64,000 nucleotides of DNA from a bacterium (GCA_016932575.1 JAFGCO010000055.1:62001-126000), one strand, 5' to 3'; counted from the first letter of the stretch, positions 39,801 through 47,566 are shown. The notes: generated by a model from the letters alone, not told the origin. Program-made: numbers and translations.

Positions 39801-39975
39801 GGAAACACGTTCCACATCCAACTGGTCTTTGAAACCAAAAATGAGTTATACATTCAGCCGTACTGTTCAGGGTGGCCTGTATCTGGAATTCGGCAAGCGT
39901 ACAGACAAGCTTACCGGTGATACATCCATAAAAGCATTCGGCCTGAATACAGTCATCCAATTGGCTGGTCGGTAG
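33832..39975 (+). CDS. sprA: SprA family outer-membrane protein (type IX secretion translocon)
   Basis: 2047 residues with an N-terminal signal sequence (about 12-31). The N-terminal SprA domain is recognisable (FESIFGGNTMSLTVNGNITIDASMRNE, then FKVEGKIGENLSIFVDQDSE). A second repeat of the family follows (KFFIEVKSSSRSATFNLGMNVIEGSEEVILNGRRL), and the C-terminal half is rich in alternating strands and Ser/Thr/Asn turns, as expected of the giant 36-strand barrel. In Flavobacterium SprA is the outer-membrane pore of the type IX secretion system; the known homologue is about 2400 residues, so this one is somewhat shorter. No other type IX genes lie in the window. The start codon has no strong ribosome-binding site. 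Confidence 0.88.
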   Translation: MHTYRSYRSNGVGFGTTFSIFFFIFTSLFAKVGLQLPEPYSPLAPLDAPKQILLFYQGDSLAKSDPYYSSKIRHEVTIDSTCKTVTIRMKIQERDILFPKIITFEDYIRWRIAYENQQHWKNYAVLHITSTETDQRRGGLKIETPRIKSKAFESIFGGNTMSLTVNGNITIDASMRNEKRSQVKTAATRGSNTNFQMKQTQRFKVEGKIGENLSIFVDQDSERPFEFENAIKLRYTSQGEDGIVKSIQAGNVSLSLPGTRFVTVSAQNAGLFGIKSELKVGPLDITAIASMEKGQKSKKTFEGGTSSEANEIDDYDYIKSTYFFLDYFYRDQFAVIDPNTGEHQYDPNHVITDINVYLSEGSEQSELNDYIIAWATLSGDTTSNEALTNTDPKRMYNGYFRHLTENEDYYFDAKLGFIQLNRALMENQILAVAYQTQNREAFGHQNDVEPDFDGKGAKRLLKMIRPRNPQPSDSTWNLEWRHAYSLRGRNINKESFELKLFQKTASGDPKEVLTIDGESVGFLHVFGLDNFNKSGSRTPDNSVDNNPNFLNLAEGVLIFPDLRPFDPDAESSFYQDHPALYEALEKNGLLTPSIYDTTNRQYISDQSKFFIEVKSSSRSATFNLGMNVIEGSEEVILNGRRLTKDVDYSLEPFSGTLTMLNEDALDPTAKLEISYENQQLFTIDKKTLLGMRAEYTLWESGGNRSFIGGTLLYLNQKTLDRRVRVGQDAPMRNVVWDINTAMKVEPAFIDRALDAVSFIHSSGLSSINFEGEMAQIVPNPNTLNNEDTGDRNGVAYLDDFEGSRQQITLSIMDKAWRFSGPPDGKDLSTRGHMIWYNPWEQVPIQEIWPEREVTTNYGNTTVTHVLDMVFYPNDTLDHPADSWYGIQQGLSTGYFEQTDKRFLELWIKGDRGRLNIALGRLSEDAIPNEEYDTEDLMDGGIRNDLLDDGEDVGLDGVTGDDPEGLFHPHETATINNGAAEPYDFWDLNGDNIKQPSEPWSYDNWQYSEGGKNYDHYNGTENSAPANTLKIPDTEDLNNNGYVDYANDYFKYSISLPEREYMAGGGESNHGWYLYRIPLNDYEAVGNPDWTSIEFIRLWLDGVDPDEIDQDYIKVRIAEISLTGNEWKLRGVVFGQDTSNVEDDSTLTVSVINNHDNPDYDAPKGVSGVEDPVYKIKSKEQSLVLTLKGLAPGTSAWAEKIMMPEVSILDYKVMKMFVHGGGTDHKLSDTDSVAFILRLGSDKGSEKKNYYEIEIPRVHSGWDDQLKRNYVKVYLDSLSRWKNEMELLALDSLQQPKILENGHRVRIAGRPTLTRIAWIRVGVKNNGNGYFSDEIWLNELRVSNVRKDKGMAYRVKGDVAIGDLFRINGEVNHKDSDFHTVNERFGQGATSDDYNWSASFNLHKFLPSSWGISLPVTYNERKNESLPKFKSGSDIFSELLTEAQKDEIRNKSKSTGFSTSISKRTSSRNFLVKYLIDPISGRFSISKSQASSSTIRESENIGYQASAGYKLNFSSQKYVEPLKWLGQKKLVKPVSTLKFYYLPNNLNFDVQAVHSTKQSTTRDSLVTQDTTKTYNQTFSTAYQPFKSMNFSYNWSQNSDLRFHQSAWNEVLSSLEPGEVTSKDHSASATFNPTLSSWLRPNFKYNVSYRWSNNLEMLRKGTGTSQSCNKNASISVSGNLDLKKMVQSFSKKRGGRSAARSSQRRPRPPQRNAQEQSDKKEPEKKEEKKPFPLLKIVGFGGKILERIEPISVSYNTSRKANHNGILGTPSLGYRFDMSQDPEVNISENVTQPATLGDDSRWSVRSGFQITSQITAKLDYSLSNNRNKRTQETESITQSVLKTGDSAIPFPNWTLSWRGLEKLPLINKVIKSASLNHNFSGQKSLSISDGDTTAVTISKDFRPLIGLNVSLKNELSISMQYNTSESIKEQKSFGSGDTKTLSGTVNISVNYKKRGGLKLPFMKGKKLDNNIDFSMTYSSSNNSTEVRKEEKWVETRSTSNWSLKPKMSYTFSRTVQGGLYLEFGKRTDKLTGDTSIKAFGLNTVIQLAGR

Positions 39976-39985
39976 AATCAAACCT

Positions 39986-40897
39986 TTACTCATACGGCTC
40001 CAGATGTACGACAACATCAATGATGTCCGGTCCCTGATCTATAAGTGCAGTTTTCACATGTTCAGAAATCATATGCCCTTCCCGAACCGACATTTCCGTG
40101 TTCACCAAAATATGCAAATCCACATGAATATTTGGCCCTAGCCTGCGAGTGCGGATGGCGTGTACCTCCTGAACACCTGGCACCTGGCAAGCAATCTGCC
40201 GGATCGCTTCACGGTCATTTTCACATACTCCGTGATCCGATAATTCCGATACAGCGGGTCGAACGATACTCCATGACACTTTCAGAATAAATAGTGAGAT
40301 GATTATTGCGCCAATGTGATCCACAAATGTCCAATCCGGATTGAGGTAAGCCGCAGCCACGGCAATTAATGCGGGGATCGAGCTCAGAGCATCCGACCGG
40401 TGATGCCAGGCATTGGCAATCACAGCAGGAGACCGGACCTGACTCCCGATAGCAACCGTCCATCGATATAATAATTCCTTAAGCAGGATGGATACCATAG
40501 GACCAAGAAAAGCAATCCATGAAATCCTGTGAACATGGGGATCACGTATAGTGGCCATAGCATGATATCCCAGGGCCACGGCCGCGCCTGCCAGAATCAT
40601 TCCAATCACCACTGTGATTAAGGTTTCGATACGTTTGTGACCGTAAGGGTGGTCGGTATCCGGAGGTGCAGACCAGAATTTCACTCCGAAAAGTACTGCA
40701 CAGTCTGTTGTCATATCAGAGAGGCTGTGCACCGCATCCGCAATAACCGCCTGGCTTGAGCCTAAAAATCCAACTAAAAATTTGATTCCGGCCAGACCTA
40801 AATTGAATGCAAATCCAATCCGGGTAATTTTACGTATCCTGTGAATATCCCTATCTGTCTTTTGATCGAACATGAGCAACCGGTCCATTCGATTCAT
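39986..40897 (-). CDS. Cation diffusion facilitator (CDF) metal transporter
   Basis: About 303 residues from ATG 40897; starts at 40963, 40888 and 40873 are also open. There are six membrane segments. The metal-binding HSLSD (first HxxxD) and HHRSD (second) motifs are present, the latter in AWHHRSDALSSIPALIA, as in Zn/Fe/Cd exporters. The C-terminal cytoplasmic domain (about 215-300) has the usual ferredoxin-like pattern (VHAIRTRRLGPNIHVDLHILV). It is the only minus-strand gene between 33.8 kb and the right edge, and converges with sprA at only 10 bp. Confidence 0.92.
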   Translation of the reverse strand: MNRMDRLLMFDQKTDRDIHRIRKITRIGFAFNLGLAGIKFLVGFLGSSQAVIADAVHSLSDMTTDCAVLFGVKFWSAPPDTDHPYGHKRIETLITVVIGMILAGAAVALGYHAMATIRDPHVHRISWIAFLGPMVSILLKELLYRWTVAIGSQVRSPAVIANAWHHRSDALSSIPALIAVAAAYLNPDWTFVDHIGAIIISLFILKVSWSIVRPAVSELSDHGVCENDREAIRQIACQVPGVQEVHAIRTRRLGPNIHVDLHILVNTEMSVREGHMISEHVKTALIDQGPDIIDVVVHLEPYE

Positions 40898-41006
40898 AGT
40901 CAAAAATAAATATATAACGAACAAATAACATTTCAAATAACAAATTTGTCCTTTAATAATCAAAAAACCGAATTATTGTTTGCGATCATTTTAGGATTTG
41001 TTTACA

Positions 41007-41036
41007 TTGACATCGTGATCATACTGCTGGTATAGG
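41007..41036 (+). promoter_or_regulatory. Possible promoter of the CHASE2 regulator gene
   Basis: TTGACA (41007-41012), an 18-bp spacer and TATAGG (41031-41036), about 175 bp before the gene start, in a 0.25-kb gap with nothing else recognised. The -10 box is imperfect. Confidence 0.35.
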
Positions 41037-41211
41037 GATAACGCGTTGAATTTCGGAAGGCATTGTTTTCTTCTTGAAATCTTAAACCAAGAATGATATG
41101 TCAAGATAGAGATTCTTCGAAATCGTCACGTTTAATGTCTTCGTTTTTATTAAAAATTCTGATTTATAAATGACAACAGATCAACCAAACAATCAACTTC
41201 AGAGGCATTGA

Positions 41212-43767
41212 ATGCTGGAACGACCCATTATCATACGTATCATTATACTGCAATTGATTGTTCTGTTTCTGAGCATTTTCGCAGTGAATTGCAATTTTAT
41301 TTATGATACCGATTCGGACTTGCTTTTGAGAATAAGGGGTCCCAGATCAGCCAGTTCCAAAATCTGTTTTATATATCTGGATGAGTCCGATATTGAAGCT
41401 CTCGGCGGATGGCCAATCACCAGGGATTATTACAGTTATGCAATTCATATCCTGACCGAGAAAAATGCCAAGGTCATCGGATTGGATTTTCTATTAAATA
41501 CACCCAACCGACAATATCCAGAATACGACCGTATGCTGGCAGGTTTCATTAAAACTTCACATCGGGTAGTGCTTCCCTGTGTTCTCAATACTACTGAACC
41601 GGATATAATATCCATAGTAGCACCGATTCCGGAACTGATCCGGAACACCAGGGCAACGGGATTCAGCAATCTGAGTGATGGATCCATTCAGCGTCGCATT
41701 CCAATTGTTTATGAATACGACAGTCTTTCTATCTCATTTGGTCTGGCACTTGCCAAAAATTATCTTGATGCAACGGTAAGAAAAAAAAACCGATATGTTA
41801 TATTCCAGTCCGAAATCTCGGGAATCCTGCATATCCCAACAGACAACACGGGATCGATAAGAATCAATCCGGCGGGATGTGCTTCCCGGTTTCAAAATAT
41901 GCGATTTACCCGTCTTTTAAAAACCTATGAAAGCAATCCGGATTCCCTAAATTTTACAAATCAGCTCGTTCTTATTGGAGCCACCGCTCCCTCACTGCCA
42001 GTAATCCGGTCTACTGCTCTATGCCAGCAAATCCCTGCGGCGCTCATCCACGCAACTGTGGCTGAAAATATTATCGGGCGGAACTGGCTGCGTACTCCAC
42101 CCATCACTTTCAGTTTTTTATGGCTGACCTGCTGGGTAATTATCGGTTTCGTTATCGGGATCCGTACCCGTTGGTACGTTCACTGGCTTCTGGCTGCCAC
42201 TGCAATTCTGATCATTACCTCCTTGGGATGCCTGTATCTGTTTCAGATGATATTTCCCTTATGCCTGTCCTTCACTCTCATGTGGGGAGCAGGTCTATTA
42301 TTCAAAAATATTAAAACAGAACGGATCAAAGAAACGGATTCTGTCCGATTCCGGGAAATCGAAGAACGGATCCGGACAAAAGAGAATGAACTCGAGCAAG
42401 CCGAACAGCGTCTACAAGAAATGGAATCCCGTCTGGTTCGGGAAGCAGCGGAAAAAACAAGACTTTCTGAAAAAACCCGGCAATTGACCAAAGATCAGGA
42501 AACACGCGTGCTTGATCTTGAAAAACAGATCCGGGATTTAAAAGGCTCGGTCAATAAGACTTCAACAACAGCACGATCCCCATTTCCAGAAATCATTCAT
42601 GCGCCAGGGAGCCCTTTAACAAAGGTGCTGGATCTGGTTTCCAAAGTAGCACCTGACAATATCCCGGTTCTCATACAGGGAGAAACGGGTACTGGGAAAG
42701 AATTGATTGCCAGGGCCATTCATCAGACCAGCCACAGAAAGCGAAACCCGTTTGTACCGGTTAATTGCGGGGCTCTATCTGAATCATTACTTGAAAGTGA
42801 ATTATTCGGACATGAAAAAGGCGCCTTTACAGGAGCCCAGAACCAGAGGCGGGGCCGTTTTGAATTGGCCCGCGGAGGCACTATTTTTTTGGATGAAATC
42901 ACAGAAACATCAACGACCTTTCAGGCCCGGCTGCTGCGCGTGCTTCAGGAAGGCACCTTTGAGCGAGTTGGCGGTGAACAAACATTACATGCGGATGTGC
43001 GTGTCATTGCGGCCCATAATAAAGACCTGTCCAAAGAAGTTCTGGAAGGTCATTTTAGGGAGGATCTGTTTTTTCGGCTGAATGCATTTCCTTTGGATTT
43101 ACCTCCCCTACGTAACCGGAAGCAAGATATTCCTCCGCTCATCGAATTTTTTCTAAAACAATATCAAAAATTAGGAAACGTTCGAATATCCGAGGCTGTT
43201 ATGACACGCTTACAGCAATACAGGTGGCCCGGAAATGTTCGGGAACTGGAAAATCTGATCCGAAGGGCCGTGCTTCTTGCAGAGAGTGAAGGCCGAAATA
43301 TGGTACAGCTGAAGGATATACCGGAAGAGGTTCGCCGAGCAGCACCGGAAAAAGTCCCAACTGTATACCATTCTACTGAATCCCAGATTCTTGAAACGTT
43401 ACGAGGATTCCATTTTTCCCATTCTGCGATCAGACAAACTGCAACAGCTTTGGGTAATAAGGACCGGGGCACAATTACGGAATATTACCGTGGTTTGTGT
43501 TTTCAGTATTTCACCCAGTATAACAGTTATGATGAAGCCGCCGCTGCTCTGGCAGCTACTGACGATCCAAAAGTTAAGGAACGCGTTGCAGGAAAAATGC
43601 GAAGTTATGTGGAGAATGTGCGACAATCCGTCTGCGAAAATCCGGATACACCTACCTGCTATAAAGGTTTGCCAAAAAAATTTCATTCCTATCTGGACAC
43701 ACTTGTCCGGGATATCCGGGTAAAACTCGACCGAAGTGTCAGCATACAGCCACCCAAAGTCAGGTAG
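41212..43767 (+). CDS. Membrane-anchored CHASE2 sensor / sigma-54 activator (AAA+) protein
   Basis: 851 residues. An N-terminal helix (about 6-28) leads into an extracytoplasmic CHASE2-type sensor (about 35-295: ICFIYLDESDIEALGGWPITRDYY, KVIGLDFLLN, NQLVLIGATAP). Three helices follow (about 302-368), then a coiled coil (about 370-445). Residues about 455-690 form a sigma-54 AAA+ domain: Walker A GETGTGKE (from 490), GAFTGA at 537-542, Walker B GGTIFLDEI, arginine-finger region FREDLFFRLN. The C-terminus (about 715-851) has a helix-turn-helix-like segment (IRQTATALGNKDRGTITEYY). It appears to be a one-component membrane regulator; no separate kinase or response regulator is adjacent. The ligand and target promoters are unknown. 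Confidence 0.88.
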   Translation: MLERPIIIRIIILQLIVLFLSIFAVNCNFIYDTDSDLLLRIRGPRSASSKICFIYLDESDIEALGGWPITRDYYSYAIHILTEKNAKVIGLDFLLNTPNRQYPEYDRMLAGFIKTSHRVVLPCVLNTTEPDIISIVAPIPELIRNTRATGFSNLSDGSIQRRIPIVYEYDSLSISFGLALAKNYLDATVRKKNRYVIFQSEISGILHIPTDNTGSIRINPAGCASRFQNMRFTRLLKTYESNPDSLNFTNQLVLIGATAPSLPVIRSTALCQQIPAALIHATVAENIIGRNWLRTPPITFSFLWLTCWVIIGFVIGIRTRWYVHWLLAATAILIITSLGCLYLFQMIFPLCLSFTLMWGAGLLFKNIKTERIKETDSVRFREIEERIRTKENELEQAEQRLQEMESRLVREAAEKTRLSEKTRQLTKDQETRVLDLEKQIRDLKGSVNKTSTTARSPFPEIIHAPGSPLTKVLDLVSKVAPDNIPVLIQGETGTGKELIARAIHQTSHRKRNPFVPVNCGALSESLLESELFGHEKGAFTGAQNQRRGRFELARGGTIFLDEITETSTTFQARLLRVLQEGTFERVGGEQTLHADVRVIAAHNKDLSKEVLEGHFREDLFFRLNAFPLDLPPLRNRKQDIPPLIEFFLKQYQKLGNVRISEAVMTRLQQYRWPGNVRELENLIRRAVLLAESEGRNMVQLKDIPEEVRRAAPEKVPTVYHSTESQILETLRGFHFSHSAIRQTATALGNKDRGTITEYYRGLCFQYFTQYNSYDEAAAALAATDDPKVKERVAGKMRSYVENVRQSVCENPDTPTCYKGLPKKFHSYLDTLVRDIRVKLDRSVSIQPPKVR

Positions 43768-43887
43768 TTTTCAGTTGAATGAACTTAAAAATTATTTTCA
43801 GTAAAAACAGAGGATCTCATTTAAAAGATAGCCGTATGATACATGAGACCCTGAAATACATCAGAGAAGGCAGATTTTATAGGGATA

Positions 43888-45771
43888 ATGATGACTCGTA
43901 TATTGCTCACCACGATTATCAAAATAAATTCTGGATGTAAATTGATTACAAAACATCTTTTTATCAATAATCAATGTCTCTTTATCGTCCTGTTGTCAGC
44001 GCTTGTGACCCCATTTATTCACGCTCAGGACATTAATCAGCAACTCCGGCTTGCCCGGGAATATGAAAGCGCCGGTCGCTGGAAGGAAGCAAGACAGTTA
44101 TATGAATCCATGTATTCTGAACAGCCGAATCATCCTGTTCTCTATGAAAGGCTGAAAGAGCTTTATATGCGCACATTTGCATATACCAATGCAAAAGCCA
44201 TAATTGAAAGACAATTGAAACACAATCCTGATAATCCTCATCTTGAAGTGGATCTGGCCAGGGTAATTTTCCGTATGGGAAATGAAAAAGGGGCTTTTGA
44301 CAAACTGGATTCTATTTTAAAAAAATACCCCGAAACGGTCAGTGTATATCAACTGGTTGCCTCCGTTTATACGGCAGAGCGTCTGTATGACCTCGCTATT
44401 AAAACTTATCTTAAAGGACGCGAAACTCTTAACCAGCCCAATCAATTTGCAATCAGCCTGTCCCAGCTTTACGCAGCCCAGTCCGATTACATCCTGGCCT
44501 CAGAAGAACTGGTTTCATATCTTAAAAAAAATCCGACCAGGATTCAATTTGTTCAAACCCTCTATTTAAAGTATCCAAAATCAGAGCAAGTATTAAAACA
44601 GCTCACCGGACCATTAAAAAGAGCCCTGGACGGTTCACCAGATCAACTTGTGTTTTATCGTCTTTTGGCCAAACTGTATGAACATCATGAACAGTATGCC
44701 GACGCTTTGAAAATTATCCAGACATTAGAAAAAGAATCTCCTGATAAAAATCAGGGGAATGCCCTGTTTCAATTCGCCGAAGAGGTATTTCTGAAAGGCT
44801 CTATAATTGAATCGAAAGCGGCTTTTCAAAAAATACTCACAAGTTATCCACAATTTCAAAAACGGGATCGGGTCCTCTTCGGCTTGGCTCAATGCCATGA
44901 AGCGGAATCTGATTATCAACAAGCCATAATAACCTATAAACGGATTGTCAGTGAATTTGATACTCGTGATTTTTCAAAATATGCAGCCCTACATATGGGT
45001 CTTTTGCAACGGGATAGATTATTCAACGTGGAGGATGCGATTCATACTTTCCAGTCGATTAAAAATAAAAATCCAGGGATCCCGATATCATGGACCGCAG
45101 AACTGGAACTCGCCCAATGTTATATGATCAAAAATGATACTGTTTCTGCGCTGCCACTGCTTCTTCAAAACATCCATCGAAGACATCCGGACCGCCCCGG
45201 ACACGACCTTCAAGCCATGTACCATCTGGGACAACTCTACTATTTCAACGGCGATTATAAAAAATCTCTTGTCTGGCTAGACTCCCTGGCATCCAATAAA
45301 TGGCGCGACTCATCATTTCAGCATCCTTTTGTCAACGACGGCCTGAAGCTTCGTTTTTACATCCATCAATATTACAAATCGTACCCTGTTCAGCTTCATT
45401 ATCTCTCACGAACGGACCATCTGATCTTTCAGAGAGATTATGAAACCGCATGTACCACTCTTGACACCGTCATGAAGAACAGTCTTCATGCTCCCATACA
45501 AGGAGACGCGCTTTTTAAAAAGGGAGAATTGATGATCCTTCTTAATAAAAATAAGAACGCTTTGTTATATTTTCAAAAGCTGCTGGATGTGTTTCCTCAT
45601 CATCTTTTAGCGGATCACGCTTTGGAACGGTGTGGATATCTCTATGAAAAATTGAATAAAAACACATTAGCGCTGAAACAATACGAAAAGTTACTCACAG
45701 ATTATCCACACAGTCTCTTCAGTGATGATATTCGAAAACGAATTCAAAATATCGAGAAAAAATCATTATGA
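43888..45771 (+). CDS. Exported TPR-repeat protein
   Basis: 627 residues. A signal-type hydrophobic helix ends IHAQD at about residue 47; the start may be one codon later or further downstream. The remainder is about 14 tetratricopeptide-like repeats (for example AREYESAGRWKEARQLYESMYSEQP, GDALFKKGELMILLNKNKNALLYFQKLLDVFP, ALERCGYLYEKLNKNTLALKQYEKLLTDYP). Such proteins are scaffolds for envelope complexes. It overlaps the next gene by 4 nt, so the two are coupled, and follows the CHASE2 regulator at 120 bp. No specific function is assignable. Confidence 0.82.
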   Translation: MMTRILLTTIIKINSGCKLITKHLFINNQCLFIVLLSALVTPFIHAQDINQQLRLAREYESAGRWKEARQLYESMYSEQPNHPVLYERLKELYMRTFAYTNAKAIIERQLKHNPDNPHLEVDLARVIFRMGNEKGAFDKLDSILKKYPETVSVYQLVASVYTAERLYDLAIKTYLKGRETLNQPNQFAISLSQLYAAQSDYILASEELVSYLKKNPTRIQFVQTLYLKYPKSEQVLKQLTGPLKRALDGSPDQLVFYRLLAKLYEHHEQYADALKIIQTLEKESPDKNQGNALFQFAEEVFLKGSIIESKAAFQKILTSYPQFQKRDRVLFGLAQCHEAESDYQQAIITYKRIVSEFDTRDFSKYAALHMGLLQRDRLFNVEDAIHTFQSIKNKNPGIPISWTAELELAQCYMIKNDTVSALPLLLQNIHRRHPDRPGHDLQAMYHLGQLYYFNGDYKKSLVWLDSLASNKWRDSSFQHPFVNDGLKLRFYIHQYYKSYPVQLHYLSRTDHLIFQRDYETACTTLDTVMKNSLHAPIQGDALFKKGELMILLNKNKNALLYFQKLLDVFPHHLLADHALERCGYLYEKLNKNTLALKQYEKLLTDYPHSLFSDDIRKRIQNIEKKSL

Positions 45772-47018
45772 AGCGCCATGTCTTATTACTTTTTCTGTCC
45801 GGATGGCTTTCAGCTCAAAACGTCCTGATTCCAATGGATCTTCGCCAGACAGACCATTTGAAAGCATATGGAGTGGCGTATTGGATTTTACTTAAGGGTA
45901 AAAATATTGAGTGGTTACTTAATTATCGCGGTGGTAGCTTTATGATGAATTCAGATCCTGAGATTGAGCGGATCTGCCGGATTCGAGGTGTTTATTTTGA
46001 AACCATCAACGTATCAGAGATCACTGCTCTCTATCAGGTTATCGAAAACAGCAATATGGAAGTTGTTCTCCTAGAAAAATCACCTGAAATCGCAGTATAT
46101 ACACCCCCAAATAAACAACCGTGGGATGATGCCGTTACGATGGCCTTGACATATGCTGAGATTCCTTATAAAACCCTATTTGACGAAGATGTGCTACAGG
46201 GTCAGCTTGATCAGTATGACTGGCTTCATTTGCATCATGAAGACTTCACCGGACAATATGGAAAATTTTACTCAAGCTACAGAAACGCCGATTGGTACGT
46301 TCAGCAAAAAGCACTTTTTGAATCTGAAGCCAAAAGGCTTGGATATAAAAAAGTCTCCAAATTAAAACTTGATGTCGTAACATCCATTCAGAATTACATT
46401 AACCGTGGTGGCTTTCTTTTTGCCATGTGCTCGGCCACGGATACTTATGACATTGCGCTTTCTGCAAAAAATACTGATATTTGCGATGTGGTCTTTGATC
46501 ATGACCCTGTAGCTCCGGATTATCAGAGCAAATTAGACTTTTCCTCCTGCCTAGCCTTTGAAAACTTCTCATTATATACAAATCCTATGGTTTATGAGTA
46601 CTCAAATATTGACATTACTCCACCGAATCAGCAGGTACCAACAGAAGCGGCTCATGATTATTTTACCCTCTTCGAATTTTCAGCCAAATACGATCCTGTG
46701 CCTACAATGCTTACGCAGAATCACGTTTCTGTGATTCACAACTTTATGGGTCAAACCACAGGCTATCACAAACAGCTGATTAAAAAAACTGTCGTTATTA
46801 TGGCAGAAAAAGAAGGTACAGACCAAGTGAAATATATTCATGGCAATTTTGGAAAAGGAACATTCACTTTCTTGGGCGGCCATGATCCTGAAGATTATCA
46901 GCATTTTGTCGGAGATCCTCCTACAGAACTTTCTCTTCATAAAAATTCTCCAGGATATCGTCTGATTTTGAATAATATTTTATTTCCGGCTGCAAAAAAG
47001 AAAAAACAAAAAACATAA
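45768..47018 (+). CDS. Conserved FCB-group protein often auto-named asparagine synthetase B; GATase1-like
   Basis: 416 residues with a short signal peptide (about 1-16). From memory of the family, it matches Bacteroidota proteins labelled asparagine synthetase B (VLIPMDLRQTDHLKAYGVAYWIL, LLNYRGGSF, AVYTPPNKQPWDDAVTMALTYAEIPY, DWLHLHHEDFTGQYGKFY, RGGFLFAMCSATDTYDIAL). It lacks the N-terminal Ntn glutaminase and the ATP-PP domain of true asparagine synthetases, so that name is doubtful; exported location also argues against it. The GFLFAMCSATD segment resembles a class-I amidotransferase elbow. It is translationally coupled to the TPR gene. Confidence 0.8.
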   Translation: MKRHVLLLFLSGWLSAQNVLIPMDLRQTDHLKAYGVAYWILLKGKNIEWLLNYRGGSFMMNSDPEIERICRIRGVYFETINVSEITALYQVIENSNMEVVLLEKSPEIAVYTPPNKQPWDDAVTMALTYAEIPYKTLFDEDVLQGQLDQYDWLHLHHEDFTGQYGKFYSSYRNADWYVQQKALFESEAKRLGYKKVSKLKLDVVTSIQNYINRGGFLFAMCSATDTYDIALSAKNTDICDVVFDHDPVAPDYQSKLDFSSCLAFENFSLYTNPMVYEYSNIDITPPNQQVPTEAAHDYFTLFEFSAKYDPVPTMLTQNHVSVIHNFMGQTTGYHKQLIKKTVVIMAEKEGTDQVKYIHGNFGKGTFTFLGGHDPEDYQHFVGDPPTELSLHKNSPGYRLILNNILFPAAKKKKQKT

Positions 47019-47039
47019 TTAAGAATTGTATTTGGGCTG

Positions 47040-47370
47040 GTGATGTATTTAAAATTTATTTTAACGTCGGTGTTTATAGACAAGACATATATTAAATAGA
47101 TATAAAAGAAAGTTAAATAAGTAATAATAATTATAATGTGGATTGTGTGGATAATCAGTGCGTGTGACCGCATGAAGCATTTAATTTTAAACTGTTAGAG
47201 AGGATTGAATAACGGAAGAATATGTGAATTGTGTGTGGAAAATACAAGGAAAGACAGTGGATAAACGGCTGACGGAGTGAAACAAATAGGATATATCAAA
47301 TTGTATCCACATTAAATACACATGGAACTAACATATATACACAAGTGTGATATTTTGGATGTGGATAGAT
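47040..47370. other. Candidate chromosomal replication origin (oriC)
   Basis: Part of a 569-bp gene-free gap. Six DnaA-box-like 9-mers: TGTGGATAA at 47146-47154 (perfect), TGTGGATTG 47137-47145 (7/9), TGTGGAAAA 47234-47242, AGTGGATAA 47256-47264, GTATCCACA (opposite strand) 47303-47311 and TGTGGATAG 47360-47368 (8/9 each). An AT-rich stretch at 47041-47136 could be the unwinding element. Hand counts of 60-base lines in plus-strand genes give G 58 / C 68 in five lines left of the gap and G 58 / C 27 in three lines right of it, so skew changes here. Right of it all genes read away; on the left the mnmE-rpmH and lpt blocks do too. Confidence 0.75.
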
Positions 47371-47423
47371 ATTTAGTGAAGAGATAGTAACATATGAAGC
47401 CATTGATAATGCCCCATATTTCC

Positions 47424-47452
47424 TTGACTTTTAAGAGAATTCTTTTTATAAT
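47424..47452 (+). promoter_or_regulatory. Strong putative promoter ahead of rsmI leader
   Basis: TTGACT (47424-47429), a 17-bp spacer and a perfect TATAAT (47447-47452). Transcription would start near 47459, about 130 nt before rsmI, directly downstream of the DnaA-box cluster. Confidence 0.75.
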
Positions 47453-47458
47453 ATTAAG

Positions 47459-47566
47459 CTTTTATGAAAAGTAACACGGAGCATTGTGCTTTGAATTTTA
47501 ACGGGTGAAGAAGCCGCTTTCTTTTTATATAAAAGGCACAAAGAAAGCGGCTTCTCTTTGATTTTT
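47459..47566 (+). ncRNA. Candidate short RNA or attenuated leader upstream of rsmI
   Basis: The stretch between the promoter at 47424-47452 and the hairpin ending at 47566 would give a transcript of about 105 nt if termination occurs. It has no open reading frame of note and matches no RNA family recognised. Either a small RNA from the origin region or a leader that controls read-through into rsmI. This is inference from promoter and terminator placement only. Confidence 0.3.
47509..47566 (+). terminator. 16-bp stem hairpin followed by T-rich tract before rsmI
   Basis: A perfect 16-bp stem, 47509-47524 with 47540-47555, loop 15 nt, followed by CTTTGATTTTT. The T-rich run is on the plus strand only. 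It ends 22 bp upstream of the rsmI start, inside the leader from the promoter at 47424. Confidence 0.75.

Noticed and set aside
43768-43887. Sigma-54 promoter (-24/-12) ahead of the TPR gene
   Set aside because: No TGGCAC-N5-TTGC-like sequence was found here or in the other intergenic gaps; occurrences of TGGCAC are in coding regions without the second element.
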